Part shown: piece after piece, positions 46,698 to 56,524 of the stretch
Position numbering within the stretch: position 1 is the first letter of the stretch
How the letters are laid out: every line of letters starts with the position of its first letter
From: Hygrophila difformis
Lineage: Eukaryota; Streptophyta; Magnoliopsida; Lamiales; Acanthaceae
NCBI GenBank assembly: GCA_030278955.1
Contig: JAOANR010000006.1
Coordinates: 9,757,915 to 9,821,914 of the forward strand
DNA: 64,000 nucleotides
Reading direction: 5' to 3'
Program-made: the position numbers and the translations under genes
The notes under the pieces: generated by a model
The model's database searches: none
What the model was told of the DNA's origin: nothing
The model's input: only the letters and a program-made list of their open reading frames with translations

Positions 46698-47385
46698 CTG
46701 GGCAAAAGCCATTTCGCAGTCTCAACAGGATAATAATACACATCTATAACCTTTTTAAGGTTTTTCGTAACTATTTCAGTGACATACACAAACAACACCA
46801 TTATCATCTTAATCACATTGTTAAGAGGTATCTGTCAATGGCATATAGTCTTAGAAAAATCTCAATAAGCAATAGAGGAACAAAATAAACCAAACCTGAG
46901 TGAGTTTGTCATGGTGAAAATAGAGGTATCTATCAACAAGCTTTGACGGATTCCACAGGCGCACCCTGCAAGAAAACAAGAAAAAGGTAAATCCACGCCG
47001 GAAATGAGATTACGGATACGCACGGAGATGGCTTGAATTACTTTTTCCCTAACACAACTTGGTAAAGCAATAGAAACAAGACTGCAAACAGCAGTTTTAG
47101 TAGGACTTGTGTACTCAAGTATCTCAGTACACAAGTTCGACGATTTTATGGTGCCAATATTCTGCTGGTTAATTCTATTGCAAGTGTCCTGTACATAAGA
47201 GAAAATGTTGTCATTCACAACTTCAAAACCAAACATCCTAACTTCCGAAAAATAAAACTAAGCACAGAAATACATGAGTTGTCAAGCAAACCTTGTACAA
47301 CATGTAAGGAGTGCCAGTTTCAAGTTGAGATTTCAAGATTTCAACCCACAGACTTTGTGCTGGAACAACCTTATTGGTTTTCCCT
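46698..47385 (-). pseudogene. Captured fragment of ribonucleotide reductase large subunit
   Basis: Four exon pieces on the minus strand match plant RNR1 in order: about 47385-47292 ([18 protein letters not shown]), 47188-47042 ([20 protein letters not shown], then EILEYTSP and [10 protein letters not shown]), 46965-46897 ([18 protein letters not shown], needing a frame adjustment) and about 46800-46698 (VTKNLKKVIDVYYYPVETAK). The conserved SSNLC segment of the reductase is kept, but the N-terminal ATP cone, most of the barrel and the C-terminal cysteines are absent. Introns are retained. It is non-functional as an enzyme and part of the Helitron cargo. Confidence 0.82.
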
Positions 47386-47399
47386 GAGTGCAAGAAAAC

Positions 47400-49120
47400 A
47401 CCACTTTAGAGATTAGAAACTGCTCAAGCAGAACTCACTGGAAAGTTGCACGTGGGACCTGGAGACTTTTCTGTTCATTGCACCTTAGGGATTAGAAACT
47501 TTTCTGTTCATTGCAGAGACCTACAGGGGAAGAATAATGAAGGGATCTGGAGACTTTAACTCTCTCAACTTGTTCACAAACATTCTCCACCAGAAAGTAG
47601 CCGCACAGGTGATTCCTTTCTAGTGATTCCAATGAACATGCACAGTTGAGGGGCTGTGTGTAGAAGATGAAGGGAGCTACACAGGGCTAGGGTTGGGATG
47701 CTAGTTGACTACCCTAGCCCCTAAGCATGCACAGACAAACTGAAACAGGGGTTTGCCTTCGTAGAACAACAAATTTACACAAGAATTCTTCAATAACTCA
47801 TACATGATGCAGCTAAAATTTAATTAATCTCGTATATGCATGGATACGTCAACTAACTTGTACAACCAAATCCCCAAGGAATAAACTACACCTGCTTAAA
47901 CGAAAGGAAATAAAAACTTAGCAACAAATACGACTTGTACGCTTATTTGTCTATACATCCTAAATATGATGCAATTCCTTGTTACGAAACATTTCTAATT
48001 CCAAGAGAAAATAATGTTCTTAATTACTAAAATTTATATAAAAAAAACATCATTGGGTTTGCATTTATGAGCTACAGCAGAAGAAACTAAAGAATTGAAA
48101 TAATTTCAAAACAGATTCTTAACGACAACTCGACAAATTTATCTTCAAGTTACAATTTCACGAACTTATCCAAGGGAATCCCCATCTTAAACAGCTATGA
48201 ATTCAGTACATAGAAACAATAAGTAAGTTCAGATGTCTGCTCCAAAAATCAACTTAGTGTTTCACCTATTGTATGTCAACAGAAGCCGAGCTCCAAAAAC
48301 CCTCCAAAGCTTAAGGATTCCTCCAGCTGAATGCCTGCTTCAAAAACAAAGGATGAAAGCACAGTAAATCAGTGACAAAATAGTGAAGCAAAACCGAAGC
48401 ACGAGTGGAAAAGAAATTCAGTAACAGGGATGAGCAAATATGCATGGGGTTTGATTAAAAGTTTTGGACATAACAATGGGGTGAAAGCAAGATGAGTGTT
48501 ATATAATTTCTGTGCAGGTTCCAACCCAAAAAAGGAAAATCAAGCAATGGATCATTTGGTAATAACAAAGAATTTAAGTTCTTCTGGTGGCAACAGTACA
48601 TGATGATTCAATTTTCCTAGCTTTGAGGTCATTAGCAAAACATATCTATAAATCTGATAAAAGGCTACCATGTTACAGTAATAACGAGGCATTTTATAAC
48701 AACTATTAAAAAAATCAAATTCTAAGATTAGACATAACAGCGGAACAAAAAAGAGAACAGTAAGAAAAAGAAACCTTCAGTCCATTTAGCTGCAGGGCTT
48801 TCAATATTTTGTACCCTATATTGCATATAAGTTATATCCTTGGACATATGTGTATCATCAATTGCTAAAACTACTCGTATCCGTGGAGTCGGTCGCCTGT
48901 TCGCGTTTGCGAAGAAGGGCTCCGCCGTTAGCGGGATGAAGGAGGACAAAAAATGCAACAAGAAAGCACTACAATCAACCAGAACGGCGTGAATCTGAGA
49001 CGATGATGGGAAAGATACTTACCGGAGCACGATTCCTGGAAGAAGACTCTCAACGGCGAGTTATTGCTGGGCTAATTTGGGGGAAATTGCGATGGGAGAG
49101 GCGGCTTGAGATAGCGGGGC
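47400..49120 (-). other. Helitron interior with an exon-like frame
   Basis: Mostly non-coding. A frame at 48961-48728 on the minus strand contains FFANANRRPTPRIRVVLAID and YMQYRVQNIESPAAKWTEG before a possible donor; I cannot place it. The adjoining GC-rich 49050-49395 stretch looks like a captured promoter or first exon. Confidence 0.35.
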
Positions 49121-49540
49121 TAGGGTTTAGGGATAAGAAAGCGGGTCGGGTAGCCAGGCATCGCCGTGGAGCCGACGTCGCAGCAGCAGCCGCTGCCAGG
49201 CTCTACGTCCGCCCCTCGCGTTACATGGCCAGCGATTTCGTCGGGGGAGAAGGGCGGCTCCGACAGCGGAACGGAGGAGAATAAGAATGCTATAAGAAAG
49301 GGGAGTTCGGGGGAGATTAGGAAAGAATCAGGGACCAAGGCGAGGAGATTATGAAATTGCGGTTTGGCAGCCTGCGGGATCGATCCTGGAACCAAAACAA
49401 ATACTGAATGTGGGGAATTGGATGATGGGAGGAAGATTTGAGATCTAACGGTCAGAAATTAAATTGAATCTGGATCCGACGGCTGAGAATGAAATTGCAC
49501 TTGGCAAAATTTTTTACAAACTCTCTTATATAGTAGAAGA

Positions 49541-51465
49541 TATATATATTGTTTTTATATATAATTGCAATATCAATTAGGCCAAATTTAATAAACAAAC
49601 AAAAACACAAAGTTAAAATAAGACAAATTTTGTAGGACGGACAGAGCACACATTATTAGGTAAAAATGAAGTTTCATTCCCAAATCAAATTCAAATAGTA
49701 TTAAGAAAGGCATGGTTGAAGATATATATCCCAATTCTCCCAACAAAATAATAAATCTATGCATTACGTGTAATTAGTAGGATTTTAGGATATGAGAACC
49801 TAGTATTAGTAGTAGTATAATAATTTGTTCTACAATAGTAAATTTTTGTGGCTATATATGCTTACTTGCTAGTATTTAATTAAGAAAGACAATAATGTTA
49901 TTGCAATATAATTGTTATGTTAGGTTTTATAACTCTATGGATGCATCCAATATATGATCGAGGAATCCAGAATCCAGGTCAATAATTTATACTACTACTC
50001 CATGTTGTGTATTCAAGAATACTATAATCTAGCTAGGCACACAAGTACTAGTATATAGTAAGTACACTATTAATTTACTATGGCTTAAGATTTTTACAAT
50101 TACCACATTTTCTTGGACCTTATGTACTATATCAGATAAATATATAATAATGCAGACGACACTAAAGAAGTGGGGTAGAGATTCTTTTAATTTCCTCCTC
50201 TGTTTTGTTTTGTTTTGTTTTTTTTTTTTTTTTGTGAAGGGAAATTCAATTATGCATGCGGTCCTTGTTGCCGTTGCAAATTGTAATGGAGAGTACGTAC
50301 TAGGCAATGTGGGTAAGGTAAGGGGTAGCATCGAAATCTTCTTATGGAGTCGTCCTGACCCACTGCAGTGTTGTAAATTAAATGGGTTTTTGGCCCATTA
50401 AAGGTTTTGAATGGGAATCCCACATTGTTTGGAGAAGAAAAAATTCTCCACCTTATAAGGGAATTCACTTTATAGAAGTTTGAATGAAATAAATAAAGCT
50501 ATACTCCGGTGGCTACGTACGCGCAAGGGGTGCAAATCCGGCTCCAAACGAATAGGTGGCTTCCAAATTGAATTGAATTGAGTTCTTCCACAAATTAATT
50601 ACTATAAACCATGCCGCATGACTCCATTGCCCCTCGTCAAACTCACCAATACAAATTCACTCCAAACCCAGCAGCTGGCAGCAGCAGCTTTCATTTCAAC
50701 ACTACTCTCTTGGCATAAAGATAAGATGGCAATATACAGGAGATCTAGCAGTGCCAAATACTATAATCGTTTCAATACCAGTATGACGACGGCTATCAAA
50801 CATCCCATTATATTTTTGAGCATATGGTGCATGAGGGCAGAATTGACCTCCAATTTCATTCCTAATTTTATTACTGGATCGGAGTGGTTAGTTTGGAAGC
50901 CCGCCCACATATTGCTAACATATGAAGTATTATGTCTCTACTCATTAATTATATTTGCGGGCTCTTAAACATCCCTAGCTCACTTTTATTTGTATTTTAG
51001 TTTTTCACACTCTTATCTGCAGAAGAAGCAAATCATTATCGAATTTGAAATGGGCTGAGCTCGGCATGATGCATAGTGGGATTAGTATACCCATCAATCT
51101 AGTCTAGTGCTGTTTGTAGAATAGAAGTACTACATATCACTTTCACTTCCTTTTTACTGTACTTACTGATAACTGCTAACCAAAAATTTCCCCTTTATAT
51201 ATATGTATCAGTAACAAACTGTTATTGTTAATAAGTACATATGAGTTCTAATATGGCCAAACCGGTGTCTGCTATTCATGAGTTTCAATGCACGAAACAT
51301 ACAACAATCATGATTGGTTCATGACCACATTTTTTTTTTTAAAAAAAAAAGGTACTACTACCAAGTTTGATGTAAATTCCGTAGATATATTTCTTTAAAG
51401 GAAATAATTTAGTCCAACAAAATGAAGGACAACCCCAAGAAAGTCCAAACAAGTGGAGTATAGTA
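49541..51465. other. Intergenic spacer right of the Helitron
   Basis: There is no gene. A lone Stowaway-like terminus (AGGACGGACAGAG) lies at 49635. Around 50360-50480 a TGTTGTAAATTAAATGGG start, a TGGGAATCCCACATTG segment and a TTATAAG box resemble a small LTR, but I could not find both ends. Confidence 0.3.
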
Positions 51466-51956
51466 CTCCCTCCGTCCCGCGAATTGTGGCTCGTTTCTTT
51501 TGGGCACGGTAATTTATGTGATGGAGTGTGGTGAGGTTTAGTGATTAAAGTGATGTGAGTATTTGTGTTTAAAATTTTAATGAATTTTGACTTTCTTTAT
51601 TGTTTAACTTTGACAAAATATTATTGTAATGATTTAATTATAGAAAAATATTCAAGTGTGGTCTTGTTAGAATCGTCTAGACGTCTAGATTTAGAATATA
51701 TATTTTATATAATTTTTATTTGTACCAATTTTAAAATATGAAGAATTAAAGAAATGCAAGGGGCTTTATGTAAAAAATAAAAGTGTATTGGGAGTTGTGC
51801 AGAATAGTAAAAGTGATTACTTTTAATGGGATTTAGAAATCATTAAGATTCTAATCATATTTACATTAATTAAATTTATCTAAAAAGGGAAAGTGGTCAC
51901 AATTCGTGGGACAGCCCAAAGAGGAATACGAATCACAATTCGTGGGACGGAGGAAG
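51466..51956. mobile_element. Long Stowaway-type MITE (491 bp)
   Basis: It begins CTCCCTCCGTCCCGCGAA and ends TGGGACGGAGGAAG between TA dinucleotides. It shares the long left segment with the copy at 37832-38344 and likewise has a direct repeat of CACAATTCGTGGGAC at its right end (about 51897 and 51934). It lies 1.3 kb upstream of the SPL gene. Confidence 0.88.
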
Positions 51957-53286
51957 TATTGTTTTTTTAAAGAAAAAATAAGTTTGTCCTATCAAATCAA
52001 ACTAAAGGGTTTTATTTAATAAATTGTCCTAAATTAAATATATTCTGGATTAACAGCACCAAACACCTAATCCTAGACAAATGGGGGCATTGGATGCAAT
52101 TAATGATCTTTAATTAGGAGCAAAATAATGATCCATAGTACTATAATACATGCGTTTTGGTTACTCGTACTTCCAATAGCATTCTATGTGTGTGCTATTG
52201 TCTATTTGCCTATTCAACTTTTAATTTTTTTAAAGTACGATCTGCAAAGTAAGCAGTATTAATTAAATGGAGTTTATGATGGTTCAAAAATCAAATAACT
52301 TAACCAAAAACTAACCTCAGGGTTAAGCTATCAATCAACTTTAATTTGCAAGATAGAGCATCTTTAATAAAGTTCCCACATCCTTGAAAGTGTTTTAAAT
52401 GTGGTACTAGATGAGTACTTAGAGTAAAATAAATTAAGCTAATACTACTAAGCTATATAATACTTCTACTACATAATGCAGAGTGAAGTATGATGCCAAA
52501 AACAATATAAGAGAAAAAGTATATAGATAGGATAGGAGCCTTGTGCCATTATTGGTCTGTGAATTCTTAATCCGAAGTGGGAAGTGTGTGGGGACACAAA
52601 ACAACGCCATGCCTTTTTTTTTTTTTTTTCAGAACAGACGACGGAAACCAAGAATGAAGAGTCTCCAGAAAATACACTTAAATGTCAATAAATAAATTGA
52701 AAAAAGACAGTTGTGTGTTTAGTGACAGGAAAAGGTGAGTGTTGTTATAAAAGGCAAAGCTGCCAGTGGCAACGACTCCCAAAAGACACTCTCTACAACG
52801 CTGTTTCCTTCCCTCATCACCACCAATCCATTATTAACCTCCTCTGCTACCTTCCCTTCTTCCATTTTCTTCTTTTTCACTTCTACATTGGATAAGGATT
52901 TACCTTCCTTGAGGAATTATCAGTGCCCTCCAACTCCAAGCGCCACCACCCATCAGACATGGCCCTTTTGTCCTTTTTCTCAGGTGAGATGCAAATTATT
53001 ACTGTTGTCTTGTGTTCCTTTTTCCCACTTGCGTAATAGGAGTATGATTTAAATACTAGTAGTACTACTAGTATTATTATTACTTCCAAGGCGCACTCAA
53101 ACTGTTAGCTTATTTGTCTCCGACTCCTGGGAATAAAGTTTATATATCTTCCTCTTTGATTTTCAAGGCCCCAAATTTTCTCAATTAGGTCATTCAATTG
53201 AGGGACTCACTTGTCTGGCTTTTTTATGTTTCTAGAACAACGCGCGTTGCAGCAATGAGTGTGTCCCGACCGGACCAACATCAAGA
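51957..53286 (+). other. SPL promoter and 5' UTR
   Basis: A TTCTCAG|GTGAGA donor at 52984 and a TTTCTAG acceptor ending at 53235 suggest a 252-bp 5' UTR intron. Pyrimidine-rich leader sequence (52800-52900) precedes it. These are splice-signal predictions without transcript support. Confidence 0.45.
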
Positions 53287-55343
53287 ATGGAAAAGGGTTC
53301 ATCGTCAAGTAGCGGTAGTGGGACGGATTCCCTCAATTATTTGAATTTCGGCGAGAAAGTCTACTTTGAAGGCGCGGATTCTCGATTGCAGCCCAAATCA
53401 AGCGGCGGAATGTTGCAGTCCCCGGCGAAAAGAGGGCGGAATGGGGCGGTACAGAGCAGCCAGCCGCCCAGGTGCCAGGTGGAGGGATGCCAGCTAGATC
53501 TGAGTGATGCTAAGGCTTATTACAGCAGGCACAAAGTCTGTGGTATGCATTCCAAGTCTCCTAAAGTCACCGTTGGGGGCCTCGAGCAGAGGTTTTGCCA
53601 GCAGTGCAGCAGGTTAGCTTTTTAATGTTTTACCCAATTTTGGTTATCTTCCTTCCCCCTTTTGTTATGTTTGAGTATTAGATTATTAAGTAAGTTTGAT
53701 TCTTCGGATTTGTATTAATTAACTAGCGGCATGATGTGACAGCCATGTTAATGAAAATGCACAAGGTTTACATTACAGATAAGGTTTTGGGGGTCCATTG
53801 TGCTTTAAAAGCTGTTGCTTCTTTATGGTTTTGGTCGGGTACTTTATTATGATGTGAATATGTTTGATAATCTGTGTGAATTTTTGCTTTACACAGTACA
53901 CAACTTAGTGTTGCTGTGATGTGGTGTTTTTATGTTTCTCTGCTGTTCTTGGAGGCTTTTGGTGGTGGGTTCATTCATTCATCTAGTCATTGGTTTTTGC
54001 TGTTGTTTTAGTGAATTAAAAAGTTAAGTTTTTGGCTTTAGCGAATTCTGATAAGCACATTGAATCTAGTTTTGAAGTAATTAAAAATCAATTGGTTTGT
54101 GGTAGTCCACTGGGTAATCTGTGGGGTGTCTTTTGGAACATCTGGTAAAATAAGATGAAATGAAACTGATGTAGTCCTAGGTTTGAATTTGAACTTAGTC
54201 ACAATTTGCACAAAGGTAGTTACCTAAGTTTGTTGTTGTATGAAGTCGTAAGTAAATGGATATTTGTCTAGCGCCATTTTCTTTTACCTTAACATGCTCT
54301 TGAGATGCCTTATCACTTTATCAGTAACAACTTTTGTGCTTAATAACTGTAATGTATAGGTTGAAAACAACTGAATTGAAACTGAAAGTCAAGATATTAA
54401 GTGGGAGTTAATATAAGTGCTTCATTCCATTGCCTAGGACTCAATTGTATTTGCCTTATTCATTGTTGGCCCTTCATTCAGGTTTCATCAGTTGCCTGAA
54501 TTTGACCAAGTAAAGAGGAGCTGCCGCAGGCGCCTTGCTGGCCACAATGAGCGTCGCAGGAAACCTCCACCGGGGCCTTTCTTTTCTTCCAGCTACAGAA
54601 GCCTTCCCAGTTAGACCTCCTTGTTTTATTTCATCCCTTTGCTGAATACATAACCCAAGATATGTCTTTATAAATAGTATTTTTGTAATTAATGAAACAT
54701 TTGTGTAGGCAATGCAGACAGCCATAGCAGAACCGGAGGTTTAATGATGGACTTCAGCTCTTATTCAATGTCTGCTGGAGAGGCTCCATCCGAAGGAGGA
54801 TTGGGGAATCAAGCAACTTATACTGGGAAGTATATGCTTCCATGGCAGAACATCTCGTTAAATCCCCCATCCGATCTTATGCAAGGCTCGACAACAATTC
54901 AGCCTTGCTATTTGGGTCCTGGTGTGCCTTTGGAAGAACACCAGTTCAGCGCCATCTCAGATTCAACCAGTGCTCTCTCTCTTCTGTCAAACCAGCCCTG
55001 GATTCCAACAAATCAATCATCAAGTCTCAATCTTCTTGGCACGAACGATGCTGCAGCCACGGCTCAGCCATTGGGCAACCATGGCACTGCAATGAGTCAA
55101 TTTCCCTTCCATTGGTGGGGTTTTAAGCGGAACCAGGCCACAAATGCTCTGCAGGAGATGATGCCTCCTGATTCAGGTTTTGATCACACTCCTCACCCTC
55201 CCGGTAGCAGTCAATGCAACGAAGGCCATACTACATCGTCCCGACCCAATGACAGATCAAAATACGGGGTGGAAGTCAAAGCTTCTTCAGGTGGGTATGA
55301 TGATTATGATGATTCTGTGGAGCATTTGCAGTGGTCACTTTGA
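53287..55343 (+). CDS. SBP-box transcription factor, SPL9/SPL15 type
   Basis: Three exons (53287-53612, 54482-54609, 54709-55343) join in frame to 362 residues. The SBP domain spans about 61-136. Zinc site 1 is C63, C68, C85, H88 and site 2 is C104, C107, H111, C123, overlapping a bipartite nuclear signal ([17 protein letters not shown]). The exon break after CSR inside the domain is the standard SBP intron position. Exon 3 carries the miR156 target and the protein ends in HLQWSL, close to the NWSL end of SPL9. SPL9/15 proteins bind GTAC motifs and drive juvenile-to-adult change, flowering and slower leaf initiation. The acidic DDYDDS patch near the end may help activation. Regulation by miR156 follows from the site. 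It is tail-to-tail with the FTIP1-like gene, 1.2 kb apart. Confidence 0.92.
54970..54989 (+). promoter_or_regulatory. miR156/157 target site in SPL exon 3
   Basis: GTGCTCTCTCTCTTCTGTCA is the canonical 20-base miR156 complement of plant SPL mRNAs, here coding ALSLLS. It predicts cleavage and translational repression of this transcript in juvenile tissue. Confidence 0.95.
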
Positions 55344-56524
55344 TCTGTTTCAGTTTTAGAGTTGGTTGAAAGCTTGTTTGTGTTGTTTCATTTCTCTGAA
55401 GTGTCTTGAACCCAGTCCCGTGGATTTCTCCAAAATCTGGCATTTTCAGTTTTTGTTGGTACTATTATTATTACCAGTACAATTTCCAGAGACAAAAGCA
55501 ATGAGTCAACAAACAATAAGCAGGCACAGATTTCCAATGGACTGTCTGTAGAAAAGCAATCGACCGACAGCTAACTCCTGGTGCAGATTTGTATGTCGGA
55601 ATTGGCAATTTGGCATTAATTAATCTTTCAAGTTTCAATGTACTACTGTACTACTACTCCACTCCTACTTTATGACGACGTTTTAGTTAGTACCAATGTT
55701 CGGATTTAAGTTTATTAATTTATGAAATTCTCTGTACTGCATTGCACAACAGCACAAGGAGTTTTGCTGCTAAAATAAAATGTGGAATACTTTACATTAA
55801 TGTTACTTATAATTTGAAATAAAATAAAATTTTGAAGTAATTTAATTTTTTTATTATTAGAATAAAAATAAATTTAAATCATGAAAAGAAAATAAAAAAA
55901 CTATACTACTATTTGATTACACAAATTGAGTCATTTTAAATGAAAGGAATCATAGTTAGAAGTCAGAAGCCGTGCATGTTGAAAAGGCTATCCTGGTTTT
56001 GTGCCAAAGAAAGTGAGGGCCGCCATGGGCCTCTTGCCTCTTTGTAGGTGGATTGGGCTCGAAGCTTCTTAAAGACGACAGATATCACTGTTTAGGGTTG
56101 AGGTTGGGGATGAATAGCTTGAATGCTTGAATTGCCTGATGTCCAAGAAGTGAAAATGTGCAAAGTGATGAAAACAAAACATACATGGGCGAAAGAAAAG
56201 GGTGGAAGATGGATTCACATTTCACAGGCGGAGACAATATTCTTGAAGCTATATTACCCATGGGATTAACAATAACATGGAATGGGGCGGAGTCTTATAC
56301 TTCGTTATGTAGTTTAATGCTCTCTTCATTCTCTTACAATCAATCTTCCCTGTTATATATGTTTGTGATCAAATCAAATTATTGGTGGTAATAATAATAA
56401 TAGGATGTATTAAAAAGATCACACCAACAGATGTTTTGAGGTAAATATAATCAAGTTCAGGCAGGCCGTACAAGACAATTAGCCAAGGTTCTTCTTTTTG
56501 TCCCTTAAGAGATGCTAGTTGATA
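55344..56524. other. Convergent 3' flanks of SPL and FTIP1-like genes
   Basis: There is no gene. It holds the two 3' UTRs and an AT-rich middle (55790-55930). No mobile element is recognised. Confidence 0.4.

Larger units (their letters stand above)
42368..49540 (-). mobile_element. Non-autonomous Helitron carrying host gene fragments (7,173 bp)
   Basis: Read on the minus strand, the element starts TCTTCTACTATATAAGAGAG at 49540, a classic plant Helitron 5' terminus. It ends with a perfect 7-bp-stem hairpin (GCTGTGC-ATC-GCACAGC, 42396-42380), eight bases and CTAG at 42368. The host bases are A before TC and T after CTAG, as required for insertion between A and T without duplication; the target is a TA-rich microsatellite. 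There is no Rep/helicase frame, so it depends on another copy. Its cargo includes intron-containing pieces of ribonucleotide reductase and an importin, plus further unidentified exon-like segments, all in the Helitron's own orientation. A hAT-like element later inserted at 43698-44588. Confidence 0.9.

Noticed and set aside
46698..47385. Functional ribonucleotide reductase gene
   Set aside because: Only four internal exon pieces remain, one needing a frame change, and they lie inside a Helitron.
50340..50600. Solo LTR or TRIM element
   Set aside because: A TG start and CCCACATTG/TTATAAG features are suggestive, but no matching CA end or target duplication was found.
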